In this document: one piece after another, positions 25,359 to 34,978 of the stretch | Numbering within the stretch: the stretch's first letter is position 1 | Layout of the letters: the number at the start of each line of letters is the position of its first letter | Source: an uncultured Bacteroidales bacterium | GTDB lineage: Bacteria > Bacteroidota > Bacteroidia > Bacteroidales > UBA932 | Assembly: GCA_900318355.1 (NCBI GenBank) | Contig: ONKE01000056.1 | Span: forward strand, 28,313-92,312 | Direction of reading: 5' to 3' | Length of the DNA stretch: 64,000 nt | Notes under the pieces: model-generated | The model's input: the letters and a program-made list of their open reading frames with translations, nothing else | What the model was told of the DNA's origin: nothing | Databases searched by the model: none | Translations under genes and position numbers: made by a program

Positions 25359-26432
25359 TTACTTCTGGTCGTTGTAGAGTTTGCTAATCTGACCCTGGGA
25401 AAGGGCGACGCTGTAGACTGCAAGTTCGTCGATGGCGCCATGGAAATAAGCATCCCACTTTGCGATTTCGGCGTTGTCGGTGCCACGCTTCATGCCGATG
25501 GTCTCGTCGGAACCGATGGCCAGTTCGACAATCTCGGTCCTGTCACTTGCGATGGGAGCGATCTTGGTGCCTGCACCGTGCTTCTCCTTCGTGCCGTCCA
25601 TATGGGCGTTGCCAGCCCAGGTCTTGGTCAGTTCGCCGTTGACATAGAATTTGACCTCACCGGTCTCGTTGGTCCAGGTGACTACAAGGTGATCCCAGCG
25701 GCCAACTGCGACGGAAGCATCGTGCTCGTTGTCCATATCGGAGCAACCGTTGTTCGTAGTGAAGGTGAAGAACGGTTTGCCGCCGTCCTGGGTCTGGAAC
25801 TTCCAAACATGCCAGCTGTCGAGGGAAACGATGTAGTTGGAGGCGCGGAGCTCGTCGGGCTTGACCCAGCAAGCGATGGAGATTGCGCCGAGGCCGGTCA
25901 GGGCGTTGGCATCGTAGTCGGCGATGGAAAGGTGGGAAGCATCGGCGAAATGGAGGGCCTTGCCAACCTTGCCGTCGACGAACTCGGGGAGTTTGGTCTC
26001 AGGGAATATTTCCTCGGCGCCCTTCTGGAACTTGGCGGTCCACTGGTTCTTGCCGGTGGTCTTGAGCTCGGTGCCCTCACCTTCGTCGAAGCTGAGCTTG
26101 AAGATGGTGTCGGCGGTCTTGATGGCGTCGACTGCAGACTCCTTGAAAGTCGTGATAGCGTCGCCCAGACGGGAAACGAGGCTGGCCACGGAAGCGGCGG
26201 AAGTTGCCTGATCCACTGCACCTTCGACTGCGGTGATGGTCTTGTTGAATTCGTCGATGGCGGCCTGAGGATAGGTCGTGGTGCTGGCACCCTGGACGAG
26301 GGTCTTGGCCTGGGCGATCAGCGCGGTCAGTTCGGTCTTGTCGACGCTGCCGTTGTCCTTTGTGCCTTCGGGCTTGCAACCAATGGCGAGAATCGCGATG
26401 GCGGCAAAAGCAATTGCAAAAATTTTTTTCAT
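25359..26432 (-). CDS. LamG/concanavalin-like surface lipoprotein
   Basis: 357 residues with a lipobox (MKKIFAIAFAAIAILAIGC). The first ~100 mature residues are a helical bundle of FIVAR-like character (DKTELTALIAQAKTLVQGAST...YPQAAIDEFNKTITAVEGAVDQATS). Residues ~110-355 form a LamG-type jelly roll: FKLSFDEGEGTELKTT, GKALHFADASHLSI, ISIACWVKPDE, RWDHLVVTWTNETGEVKFYVNGEL, GAIDELAVYSVALSQGQI. It sits after SusD, in the position of SusE/surface glycan-binding proteins, and probably holds the glycan at the cell surface. No catalytic residues recognised. Confidence 0.85.
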   Translation of the reverse strand: MKKIFAIAFAAIAILAIGCKPEGTKDNGSVDKTELTALIAQAKTLVQGASTTTYPQAAIDEFNKTITAVEGAVDQATSAASVASLVSRLGDAITTFKESAVDAIKTADTIFKLSFDEGEGTELKTTGKNQWTAKFQKGAEEIFPETKLPEFVDGKVGKALHFADASHLSIADYDANALTGLGAISIACWVKPDELRASNYIVSLDSWHVWKFQTQDGGKPFFTFTTNNGCSDMDNEHDASVAVGRWDHLVVTWTNETGEVKFYVNGELTKTWAGNAHMDGTKEKHGAGTKIAPIASDRTEIVELAIGSDETIGMKRGTDNAEIAKWDAYFHGAIDELAVYSVALSQGQISKLYNDQK

Positions 26433-26490
26433 TGCGTTTGTTTGGTTAATGGTTAATGAATAAGTATTTGGTTTTGATTTTAGTAATACC

Positions 26491-27876
26491 TTATTTGAGG
26501 GCCGCGTTGGCTTCCGTTTCGCTCTGCGGAATCGGGAAATAGTAGCGGTCGGACGGCCAGCAGGCGGAGCCCAGGGCAGCCACGGCGTAGTCCTTTCCGT
26601 AGCGCATCACGTCGAAGAAACGGTGGAACTCGAATCCGAGTTCGCGGCGGCGCTCCTTGCGGATGGCTTCGCGCAGATCGGCCTGGTTGTCGGCCTTGAC
26701 CTTGCCCAGTCCGGCACGCTGGCGCACGAGATCCAGCGCGTCGGCGGCGCCTGCGCCACCCGTCTCGTTGAGGGCCTCTGCCTTGAGGAGCAGCACTTCG
26801 GCATAGCGGATGCGATGCTGCGGGACCATGGTCTGGCTCTTGGCGATGTCTTCGGTCTTGTCGGTGTCGTATTTCTTCACGAGATAGCCTGTGACGTTGC
26901 CCCAGGCGGCCTGGAAGGTCGTTCCGTTGAACCAGGGTTGGCCGTCGCGGCCAATGGAGGCGTCGAGTCGCACGTCACCGTCCTCGTCGAAGCAGTCGAC
27001 GAAGGACTGGGTCGGCTGGTTGAAGTGATAGCCGCCTTCTTCCGAGAAGGGGGAGAACCAGACGTTGAGGTTGTTGCCGCGGGAGGCGGTCTTCGTGTTC
27101 ATGTAACGGATGGCGAACAGGCTTTCAACGCTGTTCTCGCCGCCCTCCTTGAACAGGTCGGCGTAGTTCGGCTCCAGGTCGAAGCCGTCATTGTTGTTCT
27201 CCAGCGAAGTGATGGCAGCGAGGGCCTCCTCGTACTTGCCCTGGAAAACCTTGCTCTTGGCCAGCAGGGCGTAGGCGGCGCCGCGTCCGACCCGTCCGCC
27301 GTTGCCCTTGGGAAGTCCTGCGGCGGCCTCGGTCAGGTCGCGGTCGATCTGGGCATAGATGTCGGCGACGGGGGAAAGACCCACGTGAATGGCCGCGGAA
27401 GTGTTCTGCGTGCGCGTTTTCAGCGGCACCTGGCCGAAAATGTTGACCAGATTGAAATAGGAATAGGCGCGGAGGAACTTCGCTTCGCCGATGAGGCGGG
27501 CTTTCGTCGTCTCGTTGATCTCCATGCCCGAGATTCCGTCGATTGCGTTGTTGGCGCGGGCGATGGTCTCGTAGGTGCTCTTCCAGAACTGGTCGAGGGA
27601 TCCGTTGTCGCTCGTTGCGATAAACTGGTCTATTTCACCAATCTGCGGCTGGTCGCCGTCGTCGCCGCCCTTGACGGAGTCGTCGGACGCAACGTCGCCG
27701 AAAATCCACAGCACGTTGTCGTAAAGGGAGTTGTAGATGGCGTTGACCGCCAGTTCCGCCTTGCTCTCAGAGGTATAGTAGTTTTCGGCCGTGTAGCCGC
27801 CCTTGAGCGTCTCATCCAGGAAGTTGCAGGATACTGCAGCCAGGACTGACAGAAGGAGTGTAATCGTCTTTTTCAT
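26491..27876 (-). CDS. SusD/RagB-type glycan-binding lipoprotein
   Basis: 461 residues, shorter than the other two SusDs in the window. Signal peptide and lipobox VSC (MKKTITLLLSVLAAVSC). SusD features include NAIDGISG...RLIGEAKFLRAYSYFNLVNIFGQVPL in the N-terminal TPR-like part and RKERRRELGFEFHRFFDVMRYGKD near the C-terminus, the conserved RxxELxxExxRxxDLxR block. The start is 4 nt after the susC-like stop. It partners with the SusC encoded upstream. Confidence 0.95.
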   Translation of the reverse strand: MKKTITLLLSVLAAVSCNFLDETLKGGYTAENYYTSESKAELAVNAIYNSLYDNVLWIFGDVASDDSVKGGDDGDQPQIGEIDQFIATSDNGSLDQFWKSTYETIARANNAIDGISGMEINETTKARLIGEAKFLRAYSYFNLVNIFGQVPLKTRTQNTSAAIHVGLSPVADIYAQIDRDLTEAAAGLPKGNGGRVGRGAAYALLAKSKVFQGKYEEALAAITSLENNNDGFDLEPNYADLFKEGGENSVESLFAIRYMNTKTASRGNNLNVWFSPFSEEGGYHFNQPTQSFVDCFDEDGDVRLDASIGRDGQPWFNGTTFQAAWGNVTGYLVKKYDTDKTEDIAKSQTMVPQHRIRYAEVLLLKAEALNETGGAGAADALDLVRQRAGLGKVKADNQADLREAIRKERRRELGFEFHRFFDVMRYGKDYAVAALGSACWPSDRYYFPIPQSETEANAALK

Positions 27877-27880
27877 AACC

Positions 27881-30800
27881 TTAGAAAGTTAAGTTGATAC
27901 CCAGGGTCACGCTCTTTGCGACAGGGTAGTTGCCCCAGTCGATGCCGTTGGCACGGTCGCCTTCGGAGGTGGAGTTGGCGTTGACGGTCATTTCCGGGTC
28001 AAGGCCGGTGTAACCGGTGAAGGTCAGCAGGTTGTTGCCGGCGATGTAGGCCCGCAGGTGGGAGATTTTCCAGGCTTCGGGCAGCTTGAAGGTGTAGCCG
28101 AGCTGGATGTTCTTCAGACGCACGTAGCTGCCGTCCTCGAGGAAGCGGGTGGAAACCTTGCGGTTGTTGGGCGAGCTCCAGGAGGCGCGGGGCTGGGTTG
28201 TGGACGGGTTGGAGGGCGTCCAGTGCTCGTTGTAGTAGCGGAGCGTGGCCGGGAAGCCGCGGTAGAAGCCTTCCGAGTCGTTCAGGTACTGGACGTAGAT
28301 CTTCTGTCCGAATGCGCCCTGGAAGAACATGGAGGCGTCGAAGCCCTTCCAGTTGAACGCCAGGTTGAGTCCTGCGGTGAAGGTCGGGATGGCGCTGCCG
28401 ACGAAGGTGCGGTCCTTTTCGTTGATGACGCCGTCTTCGCAGACATCGGCATATTTCACGTCGCCGGGAACGACGTTTTTGCCCTGGTTGGCCGCGAGGA
28501 GGATTTCCGTCTCGTTCTGGAAGATTCCGTCCATCTTGTACATGTAGAAGGAACCGATAGGATGGCCGACTTCGGTGCGGGTGGCGTTGACTCCGTCATT
28601 GACCAGACCGCCGACCATCGGGGAGACGAGGCTCAGGACTTCGTTGTGGAGGTAGCCGCCGTTGAGGGTAACGTCGAAGCCCCAGTCGCGGAACTGACGG
28701 CGGTAGAAGATTTCCAGGTCGACGCCGGCGTTGAGCACGCTGCCGTTGTTGACCCATGCCGGGGCCGTGCGGCCGACGGATGACGGGAGGGATTCCTGCA
28801 CCAGCATGTCGTCGGTCACTTTGTAGTAACCGTCGATGGATGCGCCCAGGGAGCCGTCCAGCACTTCGAGGTCGATACCGGCGTTGAGCTGGCGGGAAGT
28901 CTCCCACTTGAGTTCGGCGTTGCCGAGGGTTGTCTGGGCATAGCCGTCCACGGCACTGCCGCCGAAGGTATACCAATATTTGCCGGAATAGCGGTCAGAA
29001 TAGGCGTAGAGGCCGATATTCTGGTTGCCGATGGCACCGTAACCGGCGCGCAGCTTGAGTTTGCTCAGCCAGGATACATCCTTGAGGAATTCTTCCTGCT
29101 CCATGTTCCAGCCGGCGGATACCGAGTAGAAGGTGCCCCAGCGGTTGCCTTTGCTGAAGCGGGACGAGCCGTCTTCGCGGAGGATGGCCGAAACGTAGTA
29201 TTTTCCGTCGAAGTTGTAGTTGGCGTTGAGGAAGAAGGACAGGAGCGCGGAGGCGTTTTCGCCGGTGTTGGCGTTGAGCGTGCCATCTCCGAGGCCGATG
29301 TAGAGGAGGTCGGGGTCGTTGCTGGCGAACTTCTCGTTGCTGGCGTCCTGGATGCGCTCGTGGTTGCGGATGGCTTCGGCGCCCACGAGGTAGTTGATGT
29401 GGTGGCGGCCGGCCTCGATCGAGTGGTTGAAGGTCGAGTTGACCGTCCAGTTCGCGTTTTCATTGTTGCGGACCGTCAGGCTGTTGGTCGCGTTGATGCG
29501 GTCGTCGGTACCCCATGTACGGTGGAAGACGCGGAAATCGTTGTTGCGGTAGTCCAGACCGAAGGTCGTCTTCCAGAAGATGTTCTTGGTGAAGTTGATA
29601 ATCACGTTGCCGGTGGCGAGCAGGGACTTGGTCCTGTTGGTCCTGTCGGTGTATTCGGCCAGTCCTTCAGGGCTGTAGCCGTTGCCGAAGAAGGAGTTGT
29701 AGAGGGAGTTGCCGTAGTATTCGGACGGGGAATCGACGTAGTTGCCATCGGCGTCATAGACTGGGATGGCAGGGTTGCGGAACAGTGCATAACGCACGAC
29801 GCTGCCGCCCTGGTCGTTGTTGTAGCCGTCGCCGGAGGAGGCGAGGAGGCGGTTGTTGGCCAGCGAGCCGTTGACGTTGAGGCTGACCTTCAGCCAGTCC
29901 TTGACCTGAGAGGAGATGCTGGCGCGGACACCCGCACGGTTGTAGTCGGAGTGCTTGATGATACCGTCCTGGCCGAAGTAGTTGGCCGAAACCAGATACT
30001 GGGTCTTGCCGTTGCCGCCGCTCACGGAGAGCTCGTGCTGATGGATGGGGGCGACGCGGAAGATTTCCTCCAGGTGGTTGACGTCGGCGAAATCCTTGAG
30101 GTATTCGCCTTCGATGAGCTGACGCTTGATGGCGGAGGCGGCATTGTCGGCCACGGTCGCTTCGTTGTACAGCTCGATATACTGCTGGGTGTTGGTCATC
30201 TTCGGCAGCCTGCCGTGGAACTGGACGCCCGCCTGCATGTTGTAGGAGACGTGGGCGCTGCCGTCCTTGCCGGTCTTGGTCGTGATGAGCACGACGCCGT
30301 TGGTGGCGCGGGAGCCGTAGATGGCGGCAGAGGAGGCGTCTTTCAGGACGGAGATTTCCTCGATGTCGCTGGCGGCCAGAGTGTTGAGGGCGCCTTCCAC
30401 CGGGATGCCGTCAACGATGTAGAGAGGTTCGTTGCTCGAGGAGATGGAGCCCGTACCGCGGACGCGGACGGAGATGCCTGCACCCGGAGCACCGGTCTCG
30501 GAGGTGACGTTGACACCGGCGATGCGGCCCTGAAGCGACTGCTGGACAGAGGCTACCGGTACCTTTTCGAGCTTGTCGCCGCCGACCTTGCTGACGGCGC
30601 CGAGCACATCGCGGCGTTTCATTACGGAATAACCGACCACCACCACTTCGTCAAGGAAGGCGGTGTCTTCTTCGAGAGCGGCGTCGATGACTCCCGACCC
30701 GGTCACGGGCTTGGTGACGGACTTGTAGCCTACGTATTCGAATACAAGGTTTTTGCCCTCCGGGACGACAATCTCGTAGCGGCCGCTAAGATCGGTGGCG

Positions 30801-30946
30801 GCGCCGACGGAAGTACCTTCCGCATAGACGCTTACGCCGATCAGAGTTTCCCCGGTCGAGGCATCGGTGACGGTGCCGGTGACACGGTTCTGCGCCAGGG
30901 CGAGGCCGCCCCAAAGCAGAAGCAGGATACTAATAGCTCTTTTCAT
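27881..30946 (-). CDS. SusC/RagA-type TonB-dependent outer-membrane transporter
   Basis: 1021 residues with signal peptide MKRAISILLLLWGGLALAQ, a carboxypeptidase-regulatory-like domain (residues ~20-95), the plug motif LDEVVVVGYSVMKRRDVLGAVSKV, and RVRGTGSISSSNEPLYIVDG...LKDASSAAIYGSRATNGVV, then a long beta barrel ending VTLGINLTF. Its start lies within the 3' end of the upstream lipoprotein gene (17-bp overlap), so the two are co-transcribed and probably translationally coupled. It imports the oligosaccharides captured by the SusD and LamG lipoproteins encoded downstream. Confidence 0.95.
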   Translation of the reverse strand: MKRAISILLLLWGGLALAQNRVTGTVTDASTGETLIGVSVYAEGTSVGAATDLSGRYEIVVPEGKNLVFEYVGYKSVTKPVTGSGVIDAALEEDTAFLDEVVVVGYSVMKRRDVLGAVSKVGGDKLEKVPVASVQQSLQGRIAGVNVTSETGAPGAGISVRVRGTGSISSSNEPLYIVDGIPVEGALNTLAASDIEEISVLKDASSAAIYGSRATNGVVLITTKTGKDGSAHVSYNMQAGVQFHGRLPKMTNTQQYIELYNEATVADNAASAIKRQLIEGEYLKDFADVNHLEEIFRVAPIHQHELSVSGGNGKTQYLVSANYFGQDGIIKHSDYNRAGVRASISSQVKDWLKVSLNVNGSLANNRLLASSGDGYNNDQGGSVVRYALFRNPAIPVYDADGNYVDSPSEYYGNSLYNSFFGNGYSPEGLAEYTDRTNRTKSLLATGNVIINFTKNIFWKTTFGLDYRNNDFRVFHRTWGTDDRINATNSLTVRNNENANWTVNSTFNHSIEAGRHHINYLVGAEAIRNHERIQDASNEKFASNDPDLLYIGLGDGTLNANTGENASALLSFFLNANYNFDGKYYVSAILREDGSSRFSKGNRWGTFYSVSAGWNMEQEEFLKDVSWLSKLKLRAGYGAIGNQNIGLYAYSDRYSGKYWYTFGGSAVDGYAQTTLGNAELKWETSRQLNAGIDLEVLDGSLGASIDGYYKVTDDMLVQESLPSSVGRTAPAWVNNGSVLNAGVDLEIFYRRQFRDWGFDVTLNGGYLHNEVLSLVSPMVGGLVNDGVNATRTEVGHPIGSFYMYKMDGIFQNETEILLAANQGKNVVPGDVKYADVCEDGVINEKDRTFVGSAIPTFTAGLNLAFNWKGFDASMFFQGAFGQKIYVQYLNDSEGFYRGFPATLRYYNEHWTPSNPSTTQPRASWSSPNNRKVSTRFLEDGSYVRLKNIQLGYTFKLPEAWKISHLRAYIAGNNLLTFTGYTGLDPEMTVNANSTSEGDRANGIDWGNYPVAKSVTLGINLTF

Positions 30947-32627
30947 ACAGGATAGTATTGTCTTTTATTGTTTTTCCGGCCGGGACCTCGGCGGTCAGCA
31001 CGGCTGCGTCGGCCGGGACGGTGATTGTGCAGGTTCCTTCCGCTCCCTTGGCCAGATACTGCCCGGAGACGATGTCGATGATGTCGCAAACGCCTTGTCC
31101 ACAGGTGTATGTGACAGTCTTGGCCTCGTCGTAGGGGTTGTAGTAAAGATAGGCGGGATACGGTTTGGAGGCATAGAAGTCCGTGGCGTGGCAGTCCAGG
31201 CGGAGGATGCCTTCGACGTCGGTCGTGGAGACGATGGCTCCGAGGATGCCAACGGCCGAGGTGCTGTAGACGCTGAACATGCTCTCCGGCGGATTCTTCT
31301 CGTTCCATAGCGGGCCGTCACCCAGGGCTACCGGATGGACGCCTTCATGCTCCTTGGGATTGAAGCGGAAGTCTTCGTAGCGGAGGCCTTCGTATGCGAT
31401 GATGGAGTTGGTGTAGTCCTGCATGCCGGGCAGGCACTGGTGCTTGTCGGGCAGCTGGTCGGGGAAGAACAGGCGGCAGGCGTTGACGTTGTTGAGCATC
31501 CATTTGCCTATTGCCCTTGCGAACTGAGGCTGATACTTCACCATGGGGACGAAAGGCCATGCAACGTCGATGCTGTTCATCAGGAAAGCGAAGCCGCCGT
31601 GGTCGATCAGGCTGCCCTGGAGGCCGCTGATGTCGTAGTCGCCCCACTTTCCGGCGGTGATGCCCCAGCCGTTGCGTCCGTCAGGAGCGGTGCAGCCGTC
31701 GAATACCCAGTCCAGCATTTTCGCTATGTCGAAAGAACATCCCTGCTCGGCGTTGAGCCTTGCCGCGGTGTAGATGCCCATCGGCAGGAGAATCTCGTAG
31801 AAACGGCTTTCCTTCTGGCCCTCAAGTGCTTTGAGGGCGGAAATCGCGTGATCGAGGTATTTCTTGTCGCCGAACTTGCGGAATGCGCTGTAGAGCACCC
31901 ATGCGTGGCCGCCTGCGGCGTCCTGCTGCTTGGGAATCCAGTTGTTGCAGCCCTTCATCTGAGCGTAGTCGAAATAGGTGAAGTCGTAGTTGCCGGCCAG
32001 GACGGAGTCGGCCTTGGCGAACTGCTCGGCCACCGTGCGCTGGATTTCCTCGGCTCCGTCCACGCCCGGGAAAATGTCGCTGACGGCGTAGAAGAGGATG
32101 TTGGGATAGACGTCGTACCACCAGTCACGGCCGTAACCGCCGCCCAGCAGAGCCACTTCGGGGCAGGTGTTGTTCATGACGATGTTCCAGCCGTTGTCGG
32201 TGTTGAAGTAGTTCTGGGCCATCTTCACCCAGTTGTAGCCGTTCTGGTCGGTCTTGTCTATGCCGCAGAGTCCGGCTCCCAGGAGGGTGTGGAGGATGCA
32301 GAGGCTTTCGTGGAATTCCCCGCCGTTGACGTCGGGACCTTGACGGGCGTCCTTCATCGCGGTGTAGAGCCCGAAGGTCTGCTGGTCGATGTTCCTGCGG
32401 GAATCGTCCAGCCAGATGACGGGACCGGCCGGGAGCTTGGAGTCGAAGTCGAATGCATAGGCGTCGAAATCAAGGGCCTTCTGCCTCCAGTCCAGGATTT
32501 TGAGCGGCTGCGGGAGGGACGGCATCATTTCCACCCTGGCGATGTCCTGCTGCGGGACGGGCTGTCCTTCATACCGGCCGCTGCAGGCGACTGCGAGCAG
32601 GGCCGAAAGAATAATCAGGCGTTTCAT
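30930..32627 (-). CDS. large lipoprotein of unrecognised family (paralogue A)
   Basis: 565 residues with a short lipoprotein signal (MKRLIILSALLAVAC). It is co-linear with the 23577-25295 product: DWRQKALDFDAYAFDFDSK, IWLDDSRRNIDQQTFGLYT, GIDKTDQNGYNWVKMAQNYF, SDIFPGVDGAEEIQR, SRFYEILLPMG, KWGDYDISGLQGS, AWPFVPMVKYQP, IGKWMLNNVNACRLFFP. Pattern and length fit a helical toroid plus C-terminal beta domain. The start overlaps the MFS stop by 4 nt and the end overlaps susC by 17 bp, so it is the central gene of the PUL. The most likely role is cleavage or binding of the PUL glycan at the cell envelope. No family recognised. Confidence 0.8.
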   Translation of the reverse strand: MKRLIILSALLAVACSGRYEGQPVPQQDIARVEMMPSLPQPLKILDWRQKALDFDAYAFDFDSKLPAGPVIWLDDSRRNIDQQTFGLYTAMKDARQGPDVNGGEFHESLCILHTLLGAGLCGIDKTDQNGYNWVKMAQNYFNTDNGWNIVMNNTCPEVALLGGGYGRDWWYDVYPNILFYAVSDIFPGVDGAEEIQRTVAEQFAKADSVLAGNYDFTYFDYAQMKGCNNWIPKQQDAAGGHAWVLYSAFRKFGDKKYLDHAISALKALEGQKESRFYEILLPMGIYTAARLNAEQGCSFDIAKMLDWVFDGCTAPDGRNGWGITAGKWGDYDISGLQGSLIDHGGFAFLMNSIDVAWPFVPMVKYQPQFARAIGKWMLNNVNACRLFFPDQLPDKHQCLPGMQDYTNSIIAYEGLRYEDFRFNPKEHEGVHPVALGDGPLWNEKNPPESMFSVYSTSAVGILGAIVSTTDVEGILRLDCHATDFYASKPYPAYLYYNPYDEAKTVTYTCGQGVCDIIDIVSGQYLAKGAEGTCTITVPADAAVLTAEVPAGKTIKDNTILYEKSY

Positions 32628-33880
32628 TTGCTGTATTTGGTATCGATGTCCTTGACAATGGATTTGGCCAGCGGCAGGGAGAGCAGCTGGATGGCCGCCA
32701 CGATCAGCACGGCGTACCTTACGGCGATGTCGGCCCCGCCCTCGCCAAAGGCGAATGCGATGACGATGAAGAGCAGCATGCCGAATGCGCGCCCTGCGAA
32801 AAGCCCCACCTCGTGACTCATTATATAGGTGTATTCCTCGCGGCCCTCGAGCACTTTGACCGCGTCGATGGTCTTCATCATCGTCGGGAAATAGGCCAGG
32901 TCGTGGAGCGGCTGGAACATGACGTTGCAGATGATGAACGTCAGGGCGCCGGCGGCGGAGAAGAGGATGCTGCTGACCAGGGCGCCGATGAAAAATACCA
33001 GCAGACCCACTCCGAAGATGGCCATCCTGTGCTTGGGCTTGGAGATGCGTCCGAGGATATAGACGACGATGGCGGTAAGGGCGCCGCTGAGGCCCTGGAT
33101 AAGGCCCAGGGAGCCTTCATTGCCGATAAACTTGAAGATCAGGATGGTCGGGATGGTGACGATGAAGCCCTGCACCATGCCCTTCAGCCCGGCAAGGGTA
33201 AGCATCTTCTGCCAAAGGCGGTGGAAACGCAGGTGGAAGTAATTCTTGCTTTCCGGAGTGCGGAAATTGCCCCGCGAGAGTACCATGCAGGCCGCTACGC
33301 TGATGATAAGCGCGAGGATCGTCAGGAACTGGTAGCCGTTGTCCACGGAGAGTTCGTGTCCGAACAGGGTGTGGGTTCCGGTGAACTGGATGATGAGGCC
33401 GGCGGCTACGGGAATCACGATGTTCCAGATCGTAAAGAACAGGGACTCAAGGCCGAAGAAATAGTTGCGCCCGTCGTCGGTGGTCGAATACAGGGTCAGC
33501 AGGTAGCGGTTGGTCCAGAAAAAGCCGGTGGCAAGGCCGATGAAAAGCCCTGCGAGGCAGATTACCGCCGTCGACGGGTTTTTCAGGAACATCAGGACGA
33601 TAAGCGAGACGGACGAAATCAGGATACCGAAACCATACAGCTGCACGGACTTGAAATACTTCATCAGCAGGCCGTTGCCTATCGCGGAAAGGACGATGCC
33701 GATGTACATGCACAGCTGAAAGGCGATGAGGATGGTGAAATTGTTGCCCGTGGTCCTCAGGACATACGCGCCCGCGAAAATATTGATAAGGGGCAGCACC
33801 ATCGCGAACAGCAGGTTCGTGATGAGCAGGGTCTTGACGTTGAGCGGCTGCGACAGGAAAAACTTGAATTCCTTGAACAT
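32624..33880 (-). CDS. MFS transporter, probable disaccharide/glycoside importer
   Basis: 418 residues, about 12 hydrophobic segments, no signal peptide. It starts MFKEFKFFLSQPLNVKTLLITNLLFAMVLPLINIFAGAYVL. It lacks the sugar-porter signatures seen in the MFS protein at 18703, so it belongs to another branch, similar in layout to carriers that accompany GH130 genes in Bacteroides. It lies 3 nt after the GH130 gene and overlaps the next gene by ATGA. The neighbour suggests it brings a mannoside across the inner membrane for intracellular cleavage by GH130. The substrate is inferred from context. Confidence 0.85.
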   Translation of the reverse strand: MFKEFKFFLSQPLNVKTLLITNLLFAMVLPLINIFAGAYVLRTTGNNFTILIAFQLCMYIGIVLSAIGNGLLMKYFKSVQLYGFGILISSVSLIVLMFLKNPSTAVICLAGLFIGLATGFFWTNRYLLTLYSTTDDGRNYFFGLESLFFTIWNIVIPVAAGLIIQFTGTHTLFGHELSVDNGYQFLTILALIISVAACMVLSRGNFRTPESKNYFHLRFHRLWQKMLTLAGLKGMVQGFIVTIPTILIFKFIGNEGSLGLIQGLSGALTAIVVYILGRISKPKHRMAIFGVGLLVFFIGALVSSILFSAAGALTFIICNVMFQPLHDLAYFPTMMKTIDAVKVLEGREEYTYIMSHEVGLFAGRAFGMLLFIVIAFAFGEGGADIAVRYAVLIVAAIQLLSLPLAKSIVKDIDTKYSK

Positions 33881-33883
33881 GGC

Positions 33884-34927
33884 TTACAGGGTGTTGAGGA
33901 TTTCCCGCACGGAGAGCTGGGCGCTGCAGATTACCTCGTCGCTGGCTCCGTAGAACATCTGGATGGTGTCGGCGTCTTTCATGTAGTAGCCGTTGGTGAA
34001 GACCACGTTGCCGAAGAATCCGGTCTTTTCGTAGTCCGCAATGGGTTCCATGATGGGCTCTTTGCTGCGGGCCAGGACCTTGGTCGGGTCGTCGAGGTCG
34101 AGGAGAAGGGCACCGAGGCAGTAGCGGTTCTCGTGATTGGCGCCATGGTAGATTTCCAGCCAGCCTTCCGGGGTGCGGATAGGTGCGGCGCCGGCTCCGA
34201 TGCGGGCACTGTCCCAGCTGCCGGGGCGCGTCGTGGCAATGCATATATGCCTGCCCCAGTGTATGCGGTCGGGCGATTCGGCGACCCAGATGTAGTTGCC
34301 ACCGAGCTCAGGGCTGCTGGGGCGGTGGAACGCATAGTATTTCCCGCCGATCTTCTCTTCGAAAAGGGCGCAGTCCTTGTTGTGGGGCGGGAAAATCATG
34401 CCCTCGCGGTCCAGGGTCTTGAAGTCGCGGGTCCCGATGAGGCCGACTCCGACGGCGACGGGGGAAACTTCGGTAAATGTAAGGAAATATCCGTCTTCCA
34501 TGGTGGCGACGCGGCAGTCCTCAATGCCGAAGGATTCCTGCGGTCCCTCGCCGAAGATGGGCCTGACGGCCGGATCTTCCACGAAATGGACGTCGTCGTC
34601 GCTGCAGACGGGACGGAGGTAAGATAGGGTTGTGAGATAGTTCTGGCCCTTGTAGCCGATTACGCGCGGGTCGGAGGCGTCGAGCTGAGGGTCGTTCTTG
34701 TCGAAGGACAGGACCTTGATCTCGCCTGATTCATTATATACGGGAAAACTGATGACGCCTTCCTGTTGGACGGGCCTTTCCGCTACGCGCAGAAGGAGCC
34801 AGGTCTTGCCGTTCATCCGGAAAACTCCGGGGTTCAGAAGGCACGTAATCTCCATTCCGGGGATGCACGGCTTAAGGTCGGCCGGACGGAGAATGGGGTT
34901 CGCGGGGTTGCGTTTTGCGATGTCCAT
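33884..34927 (-). CDS. GH130 family glycoside phosphorylase/hydrolase
   Basis: 347 residues with no signal peptide, so cytoplasmic. It has the five-bladed GH130 propeller pattern: NPILRPADL at the start, LLLRVAERPVQ, SDPRVIGYKGQNYLTTLSY, GIEDCRVATMEDGYFLTFTEVS (E136-D137-C138-R139 where many members have EDPR), YYAFHRPSS, WDSARIGAGAAPIRTPEGWLEIYHGA and GFFGNVVFTNG. GH130 enzymes act on beta-mannosides, usually by phosphorolysis to mannose-1-phosphate; a few are hydrolases. The cytoplasmic location and adjacent MFS gene favour phosphorolysis of an imported mannosyl disaccharide. It is the first gene of the operon. Confidence 0.9.
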   Translation of the reverse strand: MDIAKRNPANPILRPADLKPCIPGMEITCLLNPGVFRMNGKTWLLLRVAERPVQQEGVISFPVYNESGEIKVLSFDKNDPQLDASDPRVIGYKGQNYLTTLSYLRPVCSDDDVHFVEDPAVRPIFGEGPQESFGIEDCRVATMEDGYFLTFTEVSPVAVGVGLIGTRDFKTLDREGMIFPPHNKDCALFEEKIGGKYYAFHRPSSPELGGNYIWVAESPDRIHWGRHICIATTRPGSWDSARIGAGAAPIRTPEGWLEIYHGANHENRYCLGALLLDLDDPTKVLARSKEPIMEPIADYEKTGFFGNVVFTNGYYMKDADTIQMFYGASDEVICSAQLSVREILNTL

Positions 34928-34949
34928 TGGCTATGTGTTTTAGTTTTCG

Positions 34950-34957
34950 CAAAATTA
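34950..34957 (-). promoter_or_regulatory. -7 box of the GH130/SusCD operon
   Basis: TAATTTTG on the minus strand, 22 bp upstream of the GH130 ATG. No convincing -33 element, which fits a promoter dependent on the divergent AraC-type regulator. Confidence 0.55.
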
Positions 34958-34978
34958 TCGTTTCGCGCCCGCTAAATG

